Shown here piece by piece: positions 11,669 to 25,495 of a DNA stretch of 64,000 nucleotides. The notes under the pieces are model-generated. The model worked only from the letters and a program-made list of their open reading frames with translations, ran no database searches and was not told the origin of the DNA. The translations under genes were made by a program, and so were the position numbers. The stretch lies in contig MPNW01000026.1 in the NCBI GenBank assembly GCA_011800805.1, positions 164,026 through 228,025 of the forward strand, written 5' to 3'. This DNA comes from Hirudo medicinalis. Its lineage: Eukaryota; Annelida; Clitellata; Hirudinida; Hirudinidae. The stretch's first letter is position 1, and each line of letters opens with the position of its first letter.

Positions 11669-11940
11669 GTTTGGTTAGGAATAAATAAACTTTGTAATTA
11701 TAAATTAGAGCTGACAGTTATTAATATTTACTTGAAGAACATTTTAATTTTGTTATAATCGTTACTATTAATAATTAGTGATTAATGACTTGCAATATTT
11801 GAAACTTATTAGTAATTGAATATTATAATAATACATAAGAATGGCTTTAATAGATGGATTAAAAAGTGTACATGTATGAGAAATTTTTCATCCCATGATC
11901 AGTGAAGAGAAGCCATTTTCATTTTCAGTCGGGAAAATTT

Positions 11941-14900
11941 ATGGAAAGTCCCCGAACGGATTTTGTGCTAGTTTATAAAATCGATGATAGTGAGTTTGGA
12001 AAACTGTACCGAGATAAATTTTTCACTTGGATTCAGAATTTAGAAATTAACATGAAAGAAACCAAATTCAATGATGAGATGATTGTCGAGTTGAACGTGC
12101 CTCTGCATCTCTTGTGTTTTGAGGGGACCAGAGATGGTCTTAAAGTTATTACAAAAGTATGACATAAATTATTTAAATTTACTTGTTTAAGAACACATTT
12201 TAATTCTCAGAAATCAAATTTGATTAGTATTCAAGTAGTTACAAAGATCTGCTGAAAACTGAATGTAGTTATTGTTGCTTCTGGAGATGTTTTGAGAGTG
12301 AAAGTTTTGGTAGGCCAGCTTTTAAAAGTCTTCTTCGATCAAATAAGCTGTTCTTTGTTTTTTTTTCAAGTGGACAGGCTTTCTGTGGCACTGGATCAGC
12401 ACAACATTCAATCTTTGGACTTTCAAAGCCCTTATTTATTCAGATCATCCACAAGATCTCTAATAGTAATTTATTTTAACTAACAGTATTTTCTATTAAT
12501 TGTCATCATTATTTGTAAAGGCAACAGATTAACTGATGAATTGAATCAAGAAATTTTTGCCTTTTTATTTAATTTCTTTATGCAGACATATTACATCCTG
12601 AATTCTACTGATTTAGTTGATAACCAAGGAAGTAGTGATGATTTGAATTTCAATGAAGGTGAAAATTATTTGTAAAACTATGGATGTTAGTTCCAATTCA
12701 ACATTATGTTCACATCTATATGTAGCACTTTCTTCCCTTAAGAATTTTTAAGATAACTGAGAAATACATTCTTAATGAGTTTTTCAAATATTTTGATGAC
12801 TTAAGCAAAGTTTGCAAAATTGTAAATCATTTAAGTGCTGACTTTTCAAATCTTCTGAATATAGGGCACATTATAAATTCATGTTTGAATTTTTTATATT
12901 TCATAGATATATGCATGTATATGTGGATGTTAATTTAACGGTGCACATGATTTTTTTGTTACAATTCCCAAGGTTTGAACTTCATGTTGACTAAAAAGTA
13001 CATATCGGATGCATTTCCGATGCACGAGGTCGAACCAGACGAGTCCGAATCGACGAAAGAAGCAGAATCGGCTAAATTATCAACAGAGAGTGGTTCGAGA
13101 AATGATCTGTATAAGGCATGGATAAAAATATTCAGGTGTAAAGTTCATTTTCATTTTCACTAGGTTTAATTTTTATTAGACTTTCAAAATGTGTATAAAT
13201 GTATTAATTATTTAAATTATTAAATTTATCATTTATTAAATATAAATATTATTATTTATTTCAAAATGTTTACTCTGCACACGATATTAGGTTTCAACCG
13301 GTTCATAGCATAAGAGATTACTTTGGACCGCATATTGCCCTCTATTTTGCATGGTGTGACATTTTGAGCTTGTCGTTGTGGGTTCCAATGGTCATAGGAA
13401 TCATTACATTCGTCTATGGATTCAATGAAGAGTGAGTGTGGAGGATGCTCTAATTTGTTTATATCGTTTGATCGTATCGTAAATAACGTGTCTTAATTTG
13501 AATTGCATGCACTTGAAGTCACTCCAAGCTACACGAAGCAAATCAAACAAACAGGTTTGAGGGCTTGAATTACTTCAATTCATTTAGGATAACTCTATTA
13601 CAATGTGTACAAAATGCATTTTATAATAAGTTAAATATGTTGTGTAACATCTTTTTGAATAATTCCTATTTATATCTTTAATGACATTTATATTTTGGTT
13701 TTTGCCCATTACTTATTAAACAACAATTACTGAATATTGATAGGATCAAATTCTGCTTTTTTTTATGCTTCTAACAATTTTAATGTGATTTGGAAAGCCA
13801 ATAGATTAAGAAAACATTGCAGTTTAATGAATGTGTTCTTATTCAGAAGCCATGCAAATCTAAAATCTTATGTAAATCTGTTCAAGGAGTCTTTTGATAA
13901 TGATCTGATGCCTGCTTATGCCGTCGTTGTAACTCTCTGGGGTTAGAAGAATTAGATTTCAATTAAAATGTTAAATTAAAATAATAATGTTCACCTGGTA
14001 GTTTCTTTGTTTCAGGAACCATTTTCCTTGAGCTATGGAAACGTGAAAATGCAAAACTCGCTTATTTGTGGGATGTAAAATCTTTTGAGGATAAAGAACC
14101 AGACAGGCCCCAATACATTATTGAAGTATCCTACTGTTTTTATTTTTTTCAAACCATCACAATGGAAAATATTTGCATCTTTGTGTTTATAAATCGTTTA
14201 AATAGCAAAGTTGGAATGTAGTCCTCCGGTCGTTCTGGGTGAGGTGTTTCATCTCCACCGGCATCAGTCTCTTTATGGTTTGCATGCTCGGTTCATGGAA
14301 CGCACCCTTAAATCATTTGACTCATAAACGACTTTTCTGACAAAGGTCGGCCTCGTCTTGGTGATAACTGCAGCTCTCATCACTTATCGGGTGATCATGA
14401 CCGTTGATTTCTGCTCTTCTGCGTCTCCGATAAATTGTCTGATAGTCTCCGAGATGGTCGCGTTAATCCTCAACACGTTGGCCATTATCACCCTTGGGAA
14501 GGTAGCATTTGCACTTAAATGCTTTTAAATTTTAATAATGTTGAGGTAGTTACAAGCAGAACTAAAACTTATTCATAATAACTGTGTGTTTGCATTTTCC
14601 TTGGTCATCATCTTCTTATGAATTCGACGTAATTGTAATTAGTGATTAAAAGATCAATTGTAAATAATATAATTTAAAGGTTAATTGCGATTAATTTATT
14701 TGCAAGGGTAATTGTTATTAATGTGATTAAAGGATTAATTGTGAATAACATAATCAAAAGATTAAGCAATTTCATGTTGTTCGATGACAAGCTTTATTTT
14801 TTTGTTAAAAAATGATAATTCTTTCACTCCTTATAGATCTACCGAAAGGTAGCTTACAAGTTGACCGTATGGGGTACTACTTTGTATTTATTCAGTTCTC

Positions 14901-16726
14901 TGAAATGTTTGTTGCATACAAAATATTTTAAAAGAAAATTACAGGTGCTTGACAGAATTTAACGACGCTCTGATCTCCAAGTTATTTGCTTTTGAGTTTA
15001 CAAATTCCTACACGGCCTGCTTCTACATTGCATTCTTTAGAGTTTGCTCTTATTTTTTGTCTTACATTTATGGATAAAGATACTATTTATTCTTAAATTT
15101 TTGCCAGCGATCCTATAAATGGGGCATTTTTGGTCTTGGTAAAGAGTATAACGATGTCTGTGAAGATGCAATAAGCAAATCATGCATGCCAATGCTCTCT
15201 CTGCAGATCTTCTTCTTAATGATCATCACACCTCTTCCAAAACTTTTTACAGATTTTTTGTTGCCGTGAGCACTTGTCATATTTTATCTTTAAATCTTTA
15301 TAAATGATAATTTGATTGATTAAAGTTCTCCCATACACAGAATTTTCAAAAAACGTTATCTTAACAAGAACAAGGTGTCAGATGAGAAGAATTCTAAAGC
15401 TTTATCCAATGTTGAAAATGAATACCTGAAGGAGCCTCTCAACGATTTCACCATGTCCGAGTACACCGAGAAAGTGGTGTTGTATGGCTACTTAATGGTA
15501 AACCTCGATAACGGTGGACCGAATCCTCCCTCTTTGAATTAACATTTTGTCCTCGACAGTTATTTGCCGCATCTTTTCCATTGGCACCTCTAATAGCCAT
15601 GTTGACTCTGACCATAGATGTAAGAATTGATGCCCATCGCCTTCTTTTTATCAACAGGAGGCCCATCCCATTTGTGGCAGAAGACATAGGTTGCTTGATA
15701 TTCTTTGTTTGCAGAATTTAACCTTAAGTCTTGGAAACCTCTAGACATTAAAAACATTAAAACCTATGCATAAAATCCATGACCAAAAAAAAATGACCAG
15801 GATTATACACATTGTTTTTTATAGCAGTGACCAACAAATTAGTTTGATGGGTCGTAATTATTCGAGTAATGTGATTTGTTACACTCACTTTGATATACTC
15901 ATTTGTAAATTTCAGTAGACATTAAAAAATATTATGTTTACACTTGCTCTAACCCCTTAGGTTGATTATTGAGTAATGTAATAAAACGAGTACCATCCTT
16001 CATATGGTCAAACAAACAATGCAAAGTGAACAGCTCACAGGGCTGCTTTTTTTACATCATTAAAATTGATAACAATGTTAGCTTCACTAGTCTACACCCT
16101 ACTGAAATCAATGTTTGCAACTTAGTTTATTAGTAATATTTAAAATAATTTCGTAACTTTGAATTCTTTCAGGGATGTGGTATGATATATTAAACTTCAT
16201 AAATGTTGTCGGTGTGGTGGTCAACGCCTGTCTCATTGCATTCACTTCTCGTTGGGGTGAGAAGCTCTCACCCACAGATAAATTGATTTTTGTTCTCATT
16301 TTTGAGGTTAGGGATCCATTGCCTTATCTCATTTGCGACATGAAATGTTATTACTGAGACATCGTTGTAGAACGTCGTGTTTGGCCTCAAGTACCTGATT
16401 GCAATCATTATCCCCGATGTTCCTAGGAATGTGAAACGAGCCAAGAGAATGGTGCTTATTTGCATTTTTCTAATTTCGATTTGTCGTACATTATGTTCCT
16501 GCTTTCATAAATACTGCTGACCACTGCTATTTAATTAGATTTCATAATAAATAAAGCATAACATCTGCCCTGATGTCTGTCCATATTGTTATTTCCCTCT
16601 CAATTACTTTTTCTTACTCACCTAATATCTGTCTGCATTCTATTGTAGGATCTTTTCAAAGCTGGGAAGATGGTTTCTAAACTCAATGTTGGAAGGAAGA
16701 GAAGGATCTCAAAATACAGTCAATAG
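11941..16726 (+). CDS. Anoctamin/TMEM16-family membrane protein
   Basis: Seventeen exons join in phase: 11941-12136 (end uncertain), 12371-12465, 12586-12658, 12973-13135, 13291-13431, 13823-13941, 14016-14125, 14206-14277, 14346-14501, 14837-14873, 14956-15041, 15108-15265, 15341-15497, 15560-15689, 16173-16306, 16371-16451, 16649-16726, giving about 661 residues. The N-terminal cytosolic dimerisation region (D-F-V-L-V-Y) leads to the family signatures D-Y-F-G-P-H-I-A-L-Y-F-A-W, T-I-F-L-E-L-W-K-R and F-P-L-A-P-L. Anoctamins are ten-helix Ca-activated chloride channels or lipid scramblases of plasma or internal membranes. The protein is short for the family and has a basic tail. Exon 1 may start earlier (acceptor-like sequence just before the ATG). 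The exon 1/2 junction is the weakest join. It is convergent with the Cep170-like gene, 273 bp away. Confidence 0.88.
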
Positions 16727-16999
16727 ACAAAACCACCTAAAACACTTTTAATCATAAGAGCTGATATTGACAACAAAATTTGAGATGATGTATCATTTAA
16801 CTGCCTTCTGATCTTATTGTTTAATTGCCAAAATAAATATTTGTTACAATTATAAACCTTTTTCACATTAGAAATGTACAATACCATGCACAATAAATCA
16901 TTCTTCAGTTTTCTGAGACTAGTTTTGAATTTGGTAGCATCAGACGCCGCATTCCATTAATGAAATGTTTGGTTGAGCCTCCTTGACATGTCAAAGGAC

Positions 17000-19900
17000 T
17001 CAGAGTTGATCCATTTCAGCAATGAGGAAGTCGTGAAGATCTGTAAACATAACATTTATCCTAGAATCCTTCATTACGATAATATCCACTGCTTCCTTAC
17101 CAAAGAGAAGGTCATTGGATGCCTTCATGGTAGATAACATGGTAGAAAGCCTGGAAGTGACGGTCGTGTCCACCATCTGCCGATCGGCAGATCTCCACAT
17201 GTCTTTCTTCTCGTTCCTTAAACTTTAAGAGGCTTAACAGTGATGCTGGATTTGATTTTATTATTTCTATTTTATGTTATTTATTATGATCAGGAAATCA
17301 TTAGTTTACCTTATTAGTTCAAGTAGATTCCCAGCTAGCAGTTGAATCTGAGCAGAATATTTCATGATGGCAGTCAAGCTTGATATATCATCATTCCCCT
17401 TATTAAAGAATAAAATATTGATCTAATATAGGCAGGTTATTATTTGTAGATGAGATGATAAATACATAAACTTTTTCCATCTTAACTTGGCTGGCATTTT
17501 CCAGTTTCTGTTTTGCTCTGCCTTTTTGTTGCCAATCCAACTCCCTTGCAACTAATTTTCCACTGAAGGATCTTCCTTTCACTGACAGTTCAGTTGAACT
17601 TCTTTCCCTGGTTGAACTTCTTGTGTTTTGCTTCAATCCTTTTGTTTGAACATCTGGAATTTTCCTTTGCTTATTATTTGGTGTTTTGTATGATGGTTTG
17701 TCTGAAGCGGTTGGGCTGTCATTGGAAACCAACGAATTTTGAATGAAAGCATTTGTCTGTTTCCTTTGGGGTGGAATGAATGATTCATGAGATTTACCAG
17801 TCGAGGCTGATGAATTGCTTCTGCATTTCTTAACTATTTTCTGTCCTAGACTCAGATCTGTAAAATTTGACTGGCAATCTTCAACGGATGAGTCTGTGCA
17901 AGTTGTGATGCCACATTGATAACTTGCTTTGTTCATTGAATCATTCTTCTCAAATCCTATTGGAATACTTTTTGAATAAACCCTCAAACTCTTCATAGAG
18001 TCATTCATGTCATTAAGTTTTGTTTCAAATTTGCAGGTAGAATCAAAAATATTTTGAGGCTTGATTACTTCTTTAGATTTGGTTCCTAACTTTTCAATGG
18101 AGTCTGTGGATTCACAAGAGCTCTCATCACTACCAGCTATCCCTCTGTCCACCATACTCTTAAATGAAAAATCTTCTTTACAATTCTCAAGTTTCTTGTT
18201 GTTTAATCGCGAGTAACTACTTGATTGCTTCAAATGAAGGCTTATTTCCTCAGTGGGTTTGAGAAGTAATTCTGTCTTTATGCTTCTATTTGTCAACAAA
18301 TTTAAATCACTTTCATCCAAGTCTTGCATCTGACTAGAATTCGAGTCAACATCATTAAGTTTGGAAAAATCTGCTTTCTGACTAAGGTTGTCAGGTGCTA
18401 GAATGTTATAAATCGGTGAAATGGATCTCAAATACTCCTCACTATCCATTCTATCGTTGTGGGAACTATCATCTTTTATTTTGTTTTCAAACGTTGGTTT
18501 GCTTAAAATCTTTGGTGAATCTAATTTCATGACAGACATGGTATATTCCATATTTTCCAAAATATTATCAGAGCCCATAAAATTCCATGACGATTCTTTT
18601 GAAAGTTGCCTGGTATCTAAAGAACTTCCAAGCTTGGATAATTTATTCGAGGTCGGTGTAGTGAAATTATTCTTATCATTGATGTTGCTCGCAAATTTAT
18701 TAACGGAGAGCTTATCTAGAGAATTTTCTCGCAAATCAGCAACTTTATCTTGATGTTTAACTGTCAATTGGTCCTCTAGATCTTCGGATGAAACGACGAA
18801 AGTTTTTTTCCGACTGACTTTTTTTGGATTGTCTGTAAAATATATAATTTAGGAAATTTCAAAAATTCCCTTTGTTGGCACCTTAAAACTTACTTTTACT
18901 GTCTTTGTCCTTCTTGTTTCTGTTTGGCTTGTCTTCTTTAATCTTTATTTCGTTGAAATTGTGTACCTGTTCAATGTGTTCAACTCACGTACACCAACCC
19001 ATCGTAAATCCCAACATGGTACCTACGGATGATTTCCATGACAACCACCAAAAAACTCGTATTTAAAAATAAATAGTGTATCCTCTGGATGTTGGCTTAT
19101 ATGGGATTGTTATTAGTTTGAGGAGTATGTACAAGAATTTTAATGGCTTAGCATATTGTTAGTTAAATAAATGACGTAGATTGCGCGGTGAGATCATGAT
19201 GAATCGTAGATTCTGTGGAAAAAAAACATTCCAAGCTACCTATAATAAGTTCTGCTTAATTACGGTAAAACTTCTGACTTTCAATAAAGTGTAAGTTTAG
19301 GACTAATTTTAAAACTGAAACTTTAACTTTACTAGCGGTTGCGCAAATAAATCTCACTTGGCAAGCAGTCTCCTTGAGAGGCGGACATTTCCTCTGGACT
19401 CTTTCCGCTTTCTGTTGTGAAAAGGCCATTTGGGAAAAATCGTCTTCGTTGATGTCATCGTCTAAGTCAAGGTCGATAACGTAAGTTCCGTGCTCGCTGG
19501 CGGCATCTGAACTTAAATTCCTGTCTGTTGCTTCTAGCGACTGCTTTCTGCGTACGGATGCCTCCCTTCTTTGAAGACTCATTTTTCGCGAAACTGGAAA
19601 ATAGGAGCAAAGATGATCGCTGATTTGAAACGACGGCAACGAACTCGAAAGAGACATTTGTGCTTCTTGTTCCGAATTATCCAAACTGACTACAAAAGCA
19701 GTTGATTGTCTTCGCTTTTCTCCATCGGTACTGCTGGCTTGGACTTCCGAGAAATCTGATGGATCCTGTTGACCGTGCGATTTTAAAGACACTTTTGAAC
19801 TCGGAATTGTTGAATATTTACGGGTACTGACTTTTACCTTAGAATTGCCTGGTATTCAAAAGTAATTCTTCTGAAAGAGTTTATGATTTCAAAAACGATC

Positions 19901-20651
19901 ACAAACCTAAAGATGGTGGATTAGAGTTGTCGGGAGAATTGTCACCCCACCAAGAGGGTGTCTTGCCATACAAAGGTGTGGCATTCTTAGGACATAGAAG
20001 TCGTTTTCCTTCAAGAATAAATTAGTAATAATTTTAAAATAAATTGTAAACTCTTAAATTCTTCAGATTGTGAAACTTACCTCGAATTCTTGTGATTCCA
20101 GGTTTATCCTGTCCTTCACAGTTCGTTTTAAAAACCTTTTCACCATCTGTGTTTAATTCCTCTCCTTTGCTCGACTTACTGGATATCAAATTATCGAAAT
20201 AGTTGGAATGTGCACTGAGAACATTCTGACAAGCAGTCTTTGCGCCTGTGCGGGTTGGAAGAAAAATGCAGCAGTTTGAAGACATTGAAGCGAAATGAGA
20301 TCCTCTCAGAGATATTGGCTGACTTGTTGGCTCCTTAGTAGCATCCAACTTTATGTGTTGAGGACACGTACAACATTTCTGTTTATGTGCGAATAAATCA
20401 AGTGGACAGCCAATGACAGGAGTTAGTTGGCGAAGATCTTTGGGAGTGGGACATCCGTGTGCTTCGGGGGAATTTAGTCTGTCCAAGTGAGGCAAATACA
20501 TGCTCTGGAAATGTGGAATTAACTGCAAATTATCCGGCGGCACCCAGCAGTACGAAATGTCCTTCGCCATTAGATGGTTGTGAGAAGAGGAGCATCCGAG
20601 ACTACTAGACGAAACTGCATGATTTGATAATTCTTTACTCCGTTCATCCAT
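17000..20651 (-). CDS. Cep170-like centrosomal protein, no FHA domain seen
   Basis: Seven exons (20651-20081, 20008-19907, 19848-19358, 18966-18894, 18832-17472, 17398-17310, 17216-17000) join in phase to 967 residues, mostly low-complexity and Ser-rich. The Cep170 link rests on three short motifs in the expected order: T-P-L-Y-G-K-T-P-S-W-W-G-D (201-213), T-A-F-V-V-S-L-D (274-281) and G-T-Y-V-I-D-L-D (345-352), with a helical C-terminal domain. Cep170 binds centrosomes and microtubules. The N-terminal FHA domain of vertebrate Cep170 is not encoded here. An acceptor-like cccag just before the ATG leaves room for upstream exons. Without those the gene would be an FHA-less paralogue. Confidence 0.6.
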
Positions 20652-21993
20652 CTTTGTGTGGTTCAATCTAAACTGGGATTTTTAAATTTTCCTCGGTTTA
20701 GATGAAGAAACCACTAATCGAAATTTAAAAACTTTTTAATTCTACTAGAAATTGAGTGGTCTTGGCTGCACGGTATCTTTCATGAGAATCAAACAAATTT
20801 TATGCATCTTGGTGTGCATACAAATGCTTGGAATACATATGAAATACCAAATTCGTCAGCAAAAACAAGATAAATGCATGCAGGCGAGTTTTCTTTCAAC
20901 GAGAAACACAGACAAATGTTGCAAAAATAATTGCAAAGCCTCCTTTTAATTGGGAAACTGAAACATAACTTTTTGCTATTTAAAGTCTTGGCTTTAATCA
21001 AGACCACATCCTAAAGGAGGTTTTGTGCAAATTGAAATGTCAAGCTCAGATTTGTGAATTATTATTTATTTTATTGTCGGATCAATCAACTTTTGTAATA
21101 AAATTAAAAATCACTGATTTGAAGATTAAGCATCTAAATTTCAAAAGAAAGTGTAAGTTGCGTTCATAAAGATTTTTCTTACTTTTCTTTTAATAAAGAA
21201 ACTAATTTATTAAAATTATTCTATTAATTCAAAACAATTTACCGGATTACTCGTGCCGCCTTTCTTGAAAACGCATTTAAATCCAAATATATTGATGTAT
21301 AAATGAGATTTTAATTTCTAAAATAATTTTCCCGAGAATAGACACTCAACTGCATCATCACACCTGAAAGATGCAGTCAGATGTTTACAGTCAGATGGAT
21401 GAGTAATCAGTTGCTTCAAGGGCAGCGCACTACAACAACCTTATCAGCCCATCTCATGTGTTATGCTACGCTCGCAATGAATATCACAGAGAGAAATATT
21501 GCTCGCTTAACAACATCAACTCTTGCCTTGCTTATGGGCGCCGACTTCTAACTATCATCGTCTTCATTAAATTGATTAATAATCATCCATGCTGTCATGG
21601 GGCTGCTAGCTCCATTCATGATAAACAGATAACAAAACGGGATGACTGGAGTCATGTGTGACAGGACAATTAATTAACGTCGGTCGCAATTACTTGTGGT
21701 AATTCTCAATTATTTAATTACTTATTTAGTTAATGAAATATTGGCAAAAATGTGGATAATCAAAAAAATAATTTTTTTTTTTTAAATAAAATGTAATTTA
21801 AATTTAAATTTAAAAGTTAATAAATAAATAATAAACAATTTTGCACAATATGCTTCATTCATATATTTCATTAATTGATTTTAATCAGTTAATTCATTGT
21901 TGAGTGCTAAGATTAAAATTTGTAATGATATCATAATCATTTTATTTTAACAATTGCTAAGGATCCCGAGAGTTTTGAAGCACAAACATAAAA
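20652..21993. other. Noncoding spacer between divergent genes
   Basis: No supported gene. It contains the shared upstream regions of the Cep170-like (-) and SLC13-like (+) genes. Short frames here lack family similarity and start/splice context. Confidence 0.5.
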
Positions 21994-23895
21994 ATGTTTA
22001 AAAAAACAAGAAACAATGATGCTTTGCTACATACGTCACTATTCTTTCTAAGATTCGAATATTTGTTGGTTGTCGTTATTTGGCATGCAATTCGAAAAGT
22101 TTCTAATTTGAAGATGGTGACTTTTGAGGATAGAATTATAGAAGAAGATCAAACAATCAAATCCGAAAGCGGTAGCACTTTGTCTCGTGCAGCACACTTT
22201 GCAAGAAGTTTTTGGCTGGATTTCTTGGCGTTTAGGGGTATTATTCTTAGCTTAACATGTTTTGTAATCTCATTTATGTTTCTTGGACACACAATGTCTT
22301 ACGGAGTGATATATTTTTTTGTCACTATCGGATGGACGTTTGCGAGCTTGCCTCTCCACGTTATTTGCTTACTAACTCCTATAAGCCTGGAATTTCTGCA
22401 GTTGGTCCCAGAGGAAAGTCCAATCAAAGGATTTTTATTAGAAGAATCTTTGGGCATACTTGCTGCATCAATTTTTTACTTTCCATTCAAGACCAGCCTC
22501 GTAACAAGGAAATTGATGGTGAAGTTCTTTATCAGGTTTCCCTTCTTTCCTCACAACCATCTACTCATGTGCATCATCATATCGGCTGCTTTGTCGACCA
22601 TATTTCCTGCTTACTTTGTCGTATTTTTTATGCTGCCATTCATTGAATCTGGAATGGAAATCCTGACTTCCATCGATAGCAAATTTTATTTTGGGGCGTC
22701 GGCACAGAGGAAAATGATAAGGATGCGTCAATTCGACAAAGCCTTCAAGTTGGCAGTTAGCTATTCATCGGTCATTGGGTCAACTACGTCATTGGTAACT
22801 AGCGAGAGTGGAGAAATCATCTATCGAGTGCTCGTTCGAAGTGGCACTTTTGACACCGAATTGTGGTATATAATGTCAATCCCGATCGCCATCATCAACT
22901 TATTTAATCTCTGGATTGTAATGTTATTAGTATTTTTGGGCGTCAACTTCACAAAATTTAGCTTTTATTCGAATATCGAGACTATACAGAACCTGTTCAC
23001 GAGAAAGGAGCAAAGTCTTTCTGAAAAAGGCTTCCATTTATTCACGAAGCAGTTGGAAGAATTCAAAAGAGAAATGGGACACCTTAGTCTGACAGATGCG
23101 TTCATGACAGGTGTTATGATTCTTGTTATTGTGGCAGCAATTACAAGAAAATCGTTTTATTTTAAAGGCTGGAGTGATTGGATTGTGATTGATATACTTC
23201 AATTGTATAAAGAAGGTGAACAAAAGCATATCCATTTTTCGCTAATTGTCAGTCTTGCTGCCATTTTACTCTTCATCGTGCCAAGTAAAAAGATGTCCTA
23301 CATTTACACAAAGGACGCTTCCATGACTGATGCTTATTCTATGTCATCAACTGTCCCAATTCCAATTTCTGATTGGGAATTAGTATGCAAGTACATCCCT
23401 TGGACGGCCATGTTATGCGTTGGAACGTCAATTAATTTATTTTACAGCTATCAGCATACCAAAATATACCATCGTGTAAGCATAGGATTGGCACACATAT
23501 TAGGAACAGAAAGTGATGAAACTGCTGTTTTTTACTTATACTTCATCGGTCTTTTGCTAAACATATTTAATTTTAGCCTAGTAGTAAGTTATATGATGGT
23601 TCCTATATCGATTCATGTGGCAAGGTTTCAAAATATTAATGTTGCAGAACTCTTACTGGTATCATTATATGGTACACGTCATTCGTTCATTACGCCGTTT
23701 TCTTGTAGATCGAATTTAGTAGTGTTTTATATGACTAACAACGTCAGAAGATCTGATATGCTAAAAGCGGGTGTTCCACTACTAATTGTATGTACCATGA
23801 CAACATTAATTTATTTTAGAACCTTCAAAAACGAGTTTGCCGCGGGTTTTGATTTGTCAGTGGTGCGTCAGTGTATATTTAAACTTGTGGACTGA
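21994..23895 (+). CDS. Intronless, divergent SLC13-like (DASS family) transporter
   Basis: One uninterrupted frame of 633 codons with about 11 hydrophobic segments. The start may be Met1 (21994) or Met41 (22114). SLC13 proteins are sodium-coupled sulfate/di- and tricarboxylate carriers. The match is through conserved scaffold positions: S-L-P-L-H-V near 119, I-V-P-S-K-K near 430, D-W-E-L-V...I-P-W near 460, S-F-I-T-P-F...N-L-V-V-F near 570 and M-L-K-A-G near 590. The substrate/sodium motifs are degenerate: the first Ser-Asn-Thr site reads T-I-F-P-A-Y (about 202-207), its partner reads S-T-T-S-L-V-T-S, and the second Ser-Asn-x site reads F-N-F-S. The scaffold is kept but classical sodium-carboxylate transport is doubtful. 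Confidence 0.7.
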   Translation: MFKKTRNNDALLHTSLFFLRFEYLLVVVIWHAIRKVSNLKMVTFEDRIIEEDQTIKSESGSTLSRAAHFARSFWLDFLAFRGIILSLTCFVISFMFLGHTMSYGVIYFFVTIGWTFASLPLHVICLLTPISLEFLQLVPEESPIKGFLLEESLGILAASIFYFPFKTSLVTRKLMVKFFIRFPFFPHNHLLMCIIISAALSTIFPAYFVVFFMLPFIESGMEILTSIDSKFYFGASAQRKMIRMRQFDKAFKLAVSYSSVIGSTTSLVTSESGEIIYRVLVRSGTFDTELWYIMSIPIAIINLFNLWIVMLLVFLGVNFTKFSFYSNIETIQNLFTRKEQSLSEKGFHLFTKQLEEFKREMGHLSLTDAFMTGVMILVIVAAITRKSFYFKGWSDWIVIDILQLYKEGEQKHIHFSLIVSLAAILLFIVPSKKMSYIYTKDASMTDAYSMSSTVPIPISDWELVCKYIPWTAMLCVGTSINLFYSYQHTKIYHRVSIGLAHILGTESDETAVFYLYFIGLLLNIFNFSLVVSYMMVPISIHVARFQNINVAELLLVSLYGTRHSFITPFSCRSNLVVFYMTNNVRRSDMLKAGVPLLIVCTMTTLIYFRTFKNEFAAGFDLSVVRQCIFKLVD

Positions 23896-24150
23896 ATATC
23901 ATTTCAGATTTTAAATGTGTTTTGTTTGAAATTTTCTTGTAGAATATTGCAATAAATTACTTCCAGAAATTACAACTTTAATAAATATCAAGGTGACGTT
24001 AAACATTTATTAATAATTAAATCTTGAATTATTTAATAAATTTTTAAACAAATACAATATTGTTAAATTAATAATTGTAATTTTTTTTTAATATTTAAAA
24101 AATGATAGGTTCGATAAATCCACAAATTCGTCCAACAAAAACAATCTTTG

Positions 24151-24174
24151 CTCTTTCTTTTCCGTTCCGTCGAG
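24151..24174 (+). promoter_or_regulatory. Probable 5'TOP leader exon of the ribosomal protein S9 gene
   Basis: A pyrimidine-rich ctctttcttttccgttcc runs into gtcgag|GTTAGT, a donor. A matching acceptor tttcag at 24311-24316 sits eight bases before the RPS9 ATG. A short noncoding first exon beginning in an oligopyrimidine tract is the standard form of animal ribosomal protein genes and links translation to TOR/LARP1 control. The exact transcription start is inferred. Confidence 0.55.
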
Positions 24175-24324
24175 GTTAGTGTTGTTCGCATATTGTCGAC
24201 ACGCCGAAACGTTAGCTTTTTGTCACATTTTAAACTGTAGAGATTTGACAAGACTGGAATATCGTAACGATTTCAATACGGATTTATAAAAAAATTTTAA
24301 TATTGATAAATTTCAGTGTGAAGG

Positions 24325-25025
<701 letters not shown>

Positions 25026-25495
25026 ACTAATGGCCGTCATTGACATTCAAATAAACAGCCATTAAATGAATATGTGTCTGTTAAATTGGTTTTTTGAATA
25101 TTTGATCATGAACTCTGCGCTTGTGATGTGCAAGGTTTATGTTGGCAAATTGGTTTTACCACTGCAAAGTGCCCATGAGAGATGGTGTTGAACATACCTT
25201 ATGCTTATAGCTTATATGTTTTAAGGAGCTTAGCAACAATTAGTGCAAGTGTTTGGTTTGAATCATAATGCAGTTCATTTCCTAAATGCATTTTGGTTCA
25301 GCTTAGGCAACATTCTTTTCTGGGTTGTAGACTGGTTGTCAGAAAGGAACTGGAAGCATTTTTGTTACATTCTGTCTGCTGAGCTAAGATTGACTTTCCT
25401 GTAATTTCCAATTCAGTACTTAAATACAGAAACTTGGACATCAGTATAAACTATGAAGAGATTTCTAGTTTTCAATTGTTCAAGGCTTCTTGGTA

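Larger units (their letters stand above)
9173..11940. other. Mostly noncoding spacer between divergent genes
   Basis: This spacer holds the upstream regions of the minus-strand gene ending at 9172 and the plus-strand anoctamin. No long frame is supported. Two short exon-like stretches (10400-10560 minus, 11593-11668 plus) are listed separately at low confidence. Confidence 0.5.

Noticed and set aside
20752..21007. Overlapping 65- and 72-codon frames on opposite strands
   Set aside because: No homology, no splice or start context, and mutual overlap. Treated as chance in upstream spacer.
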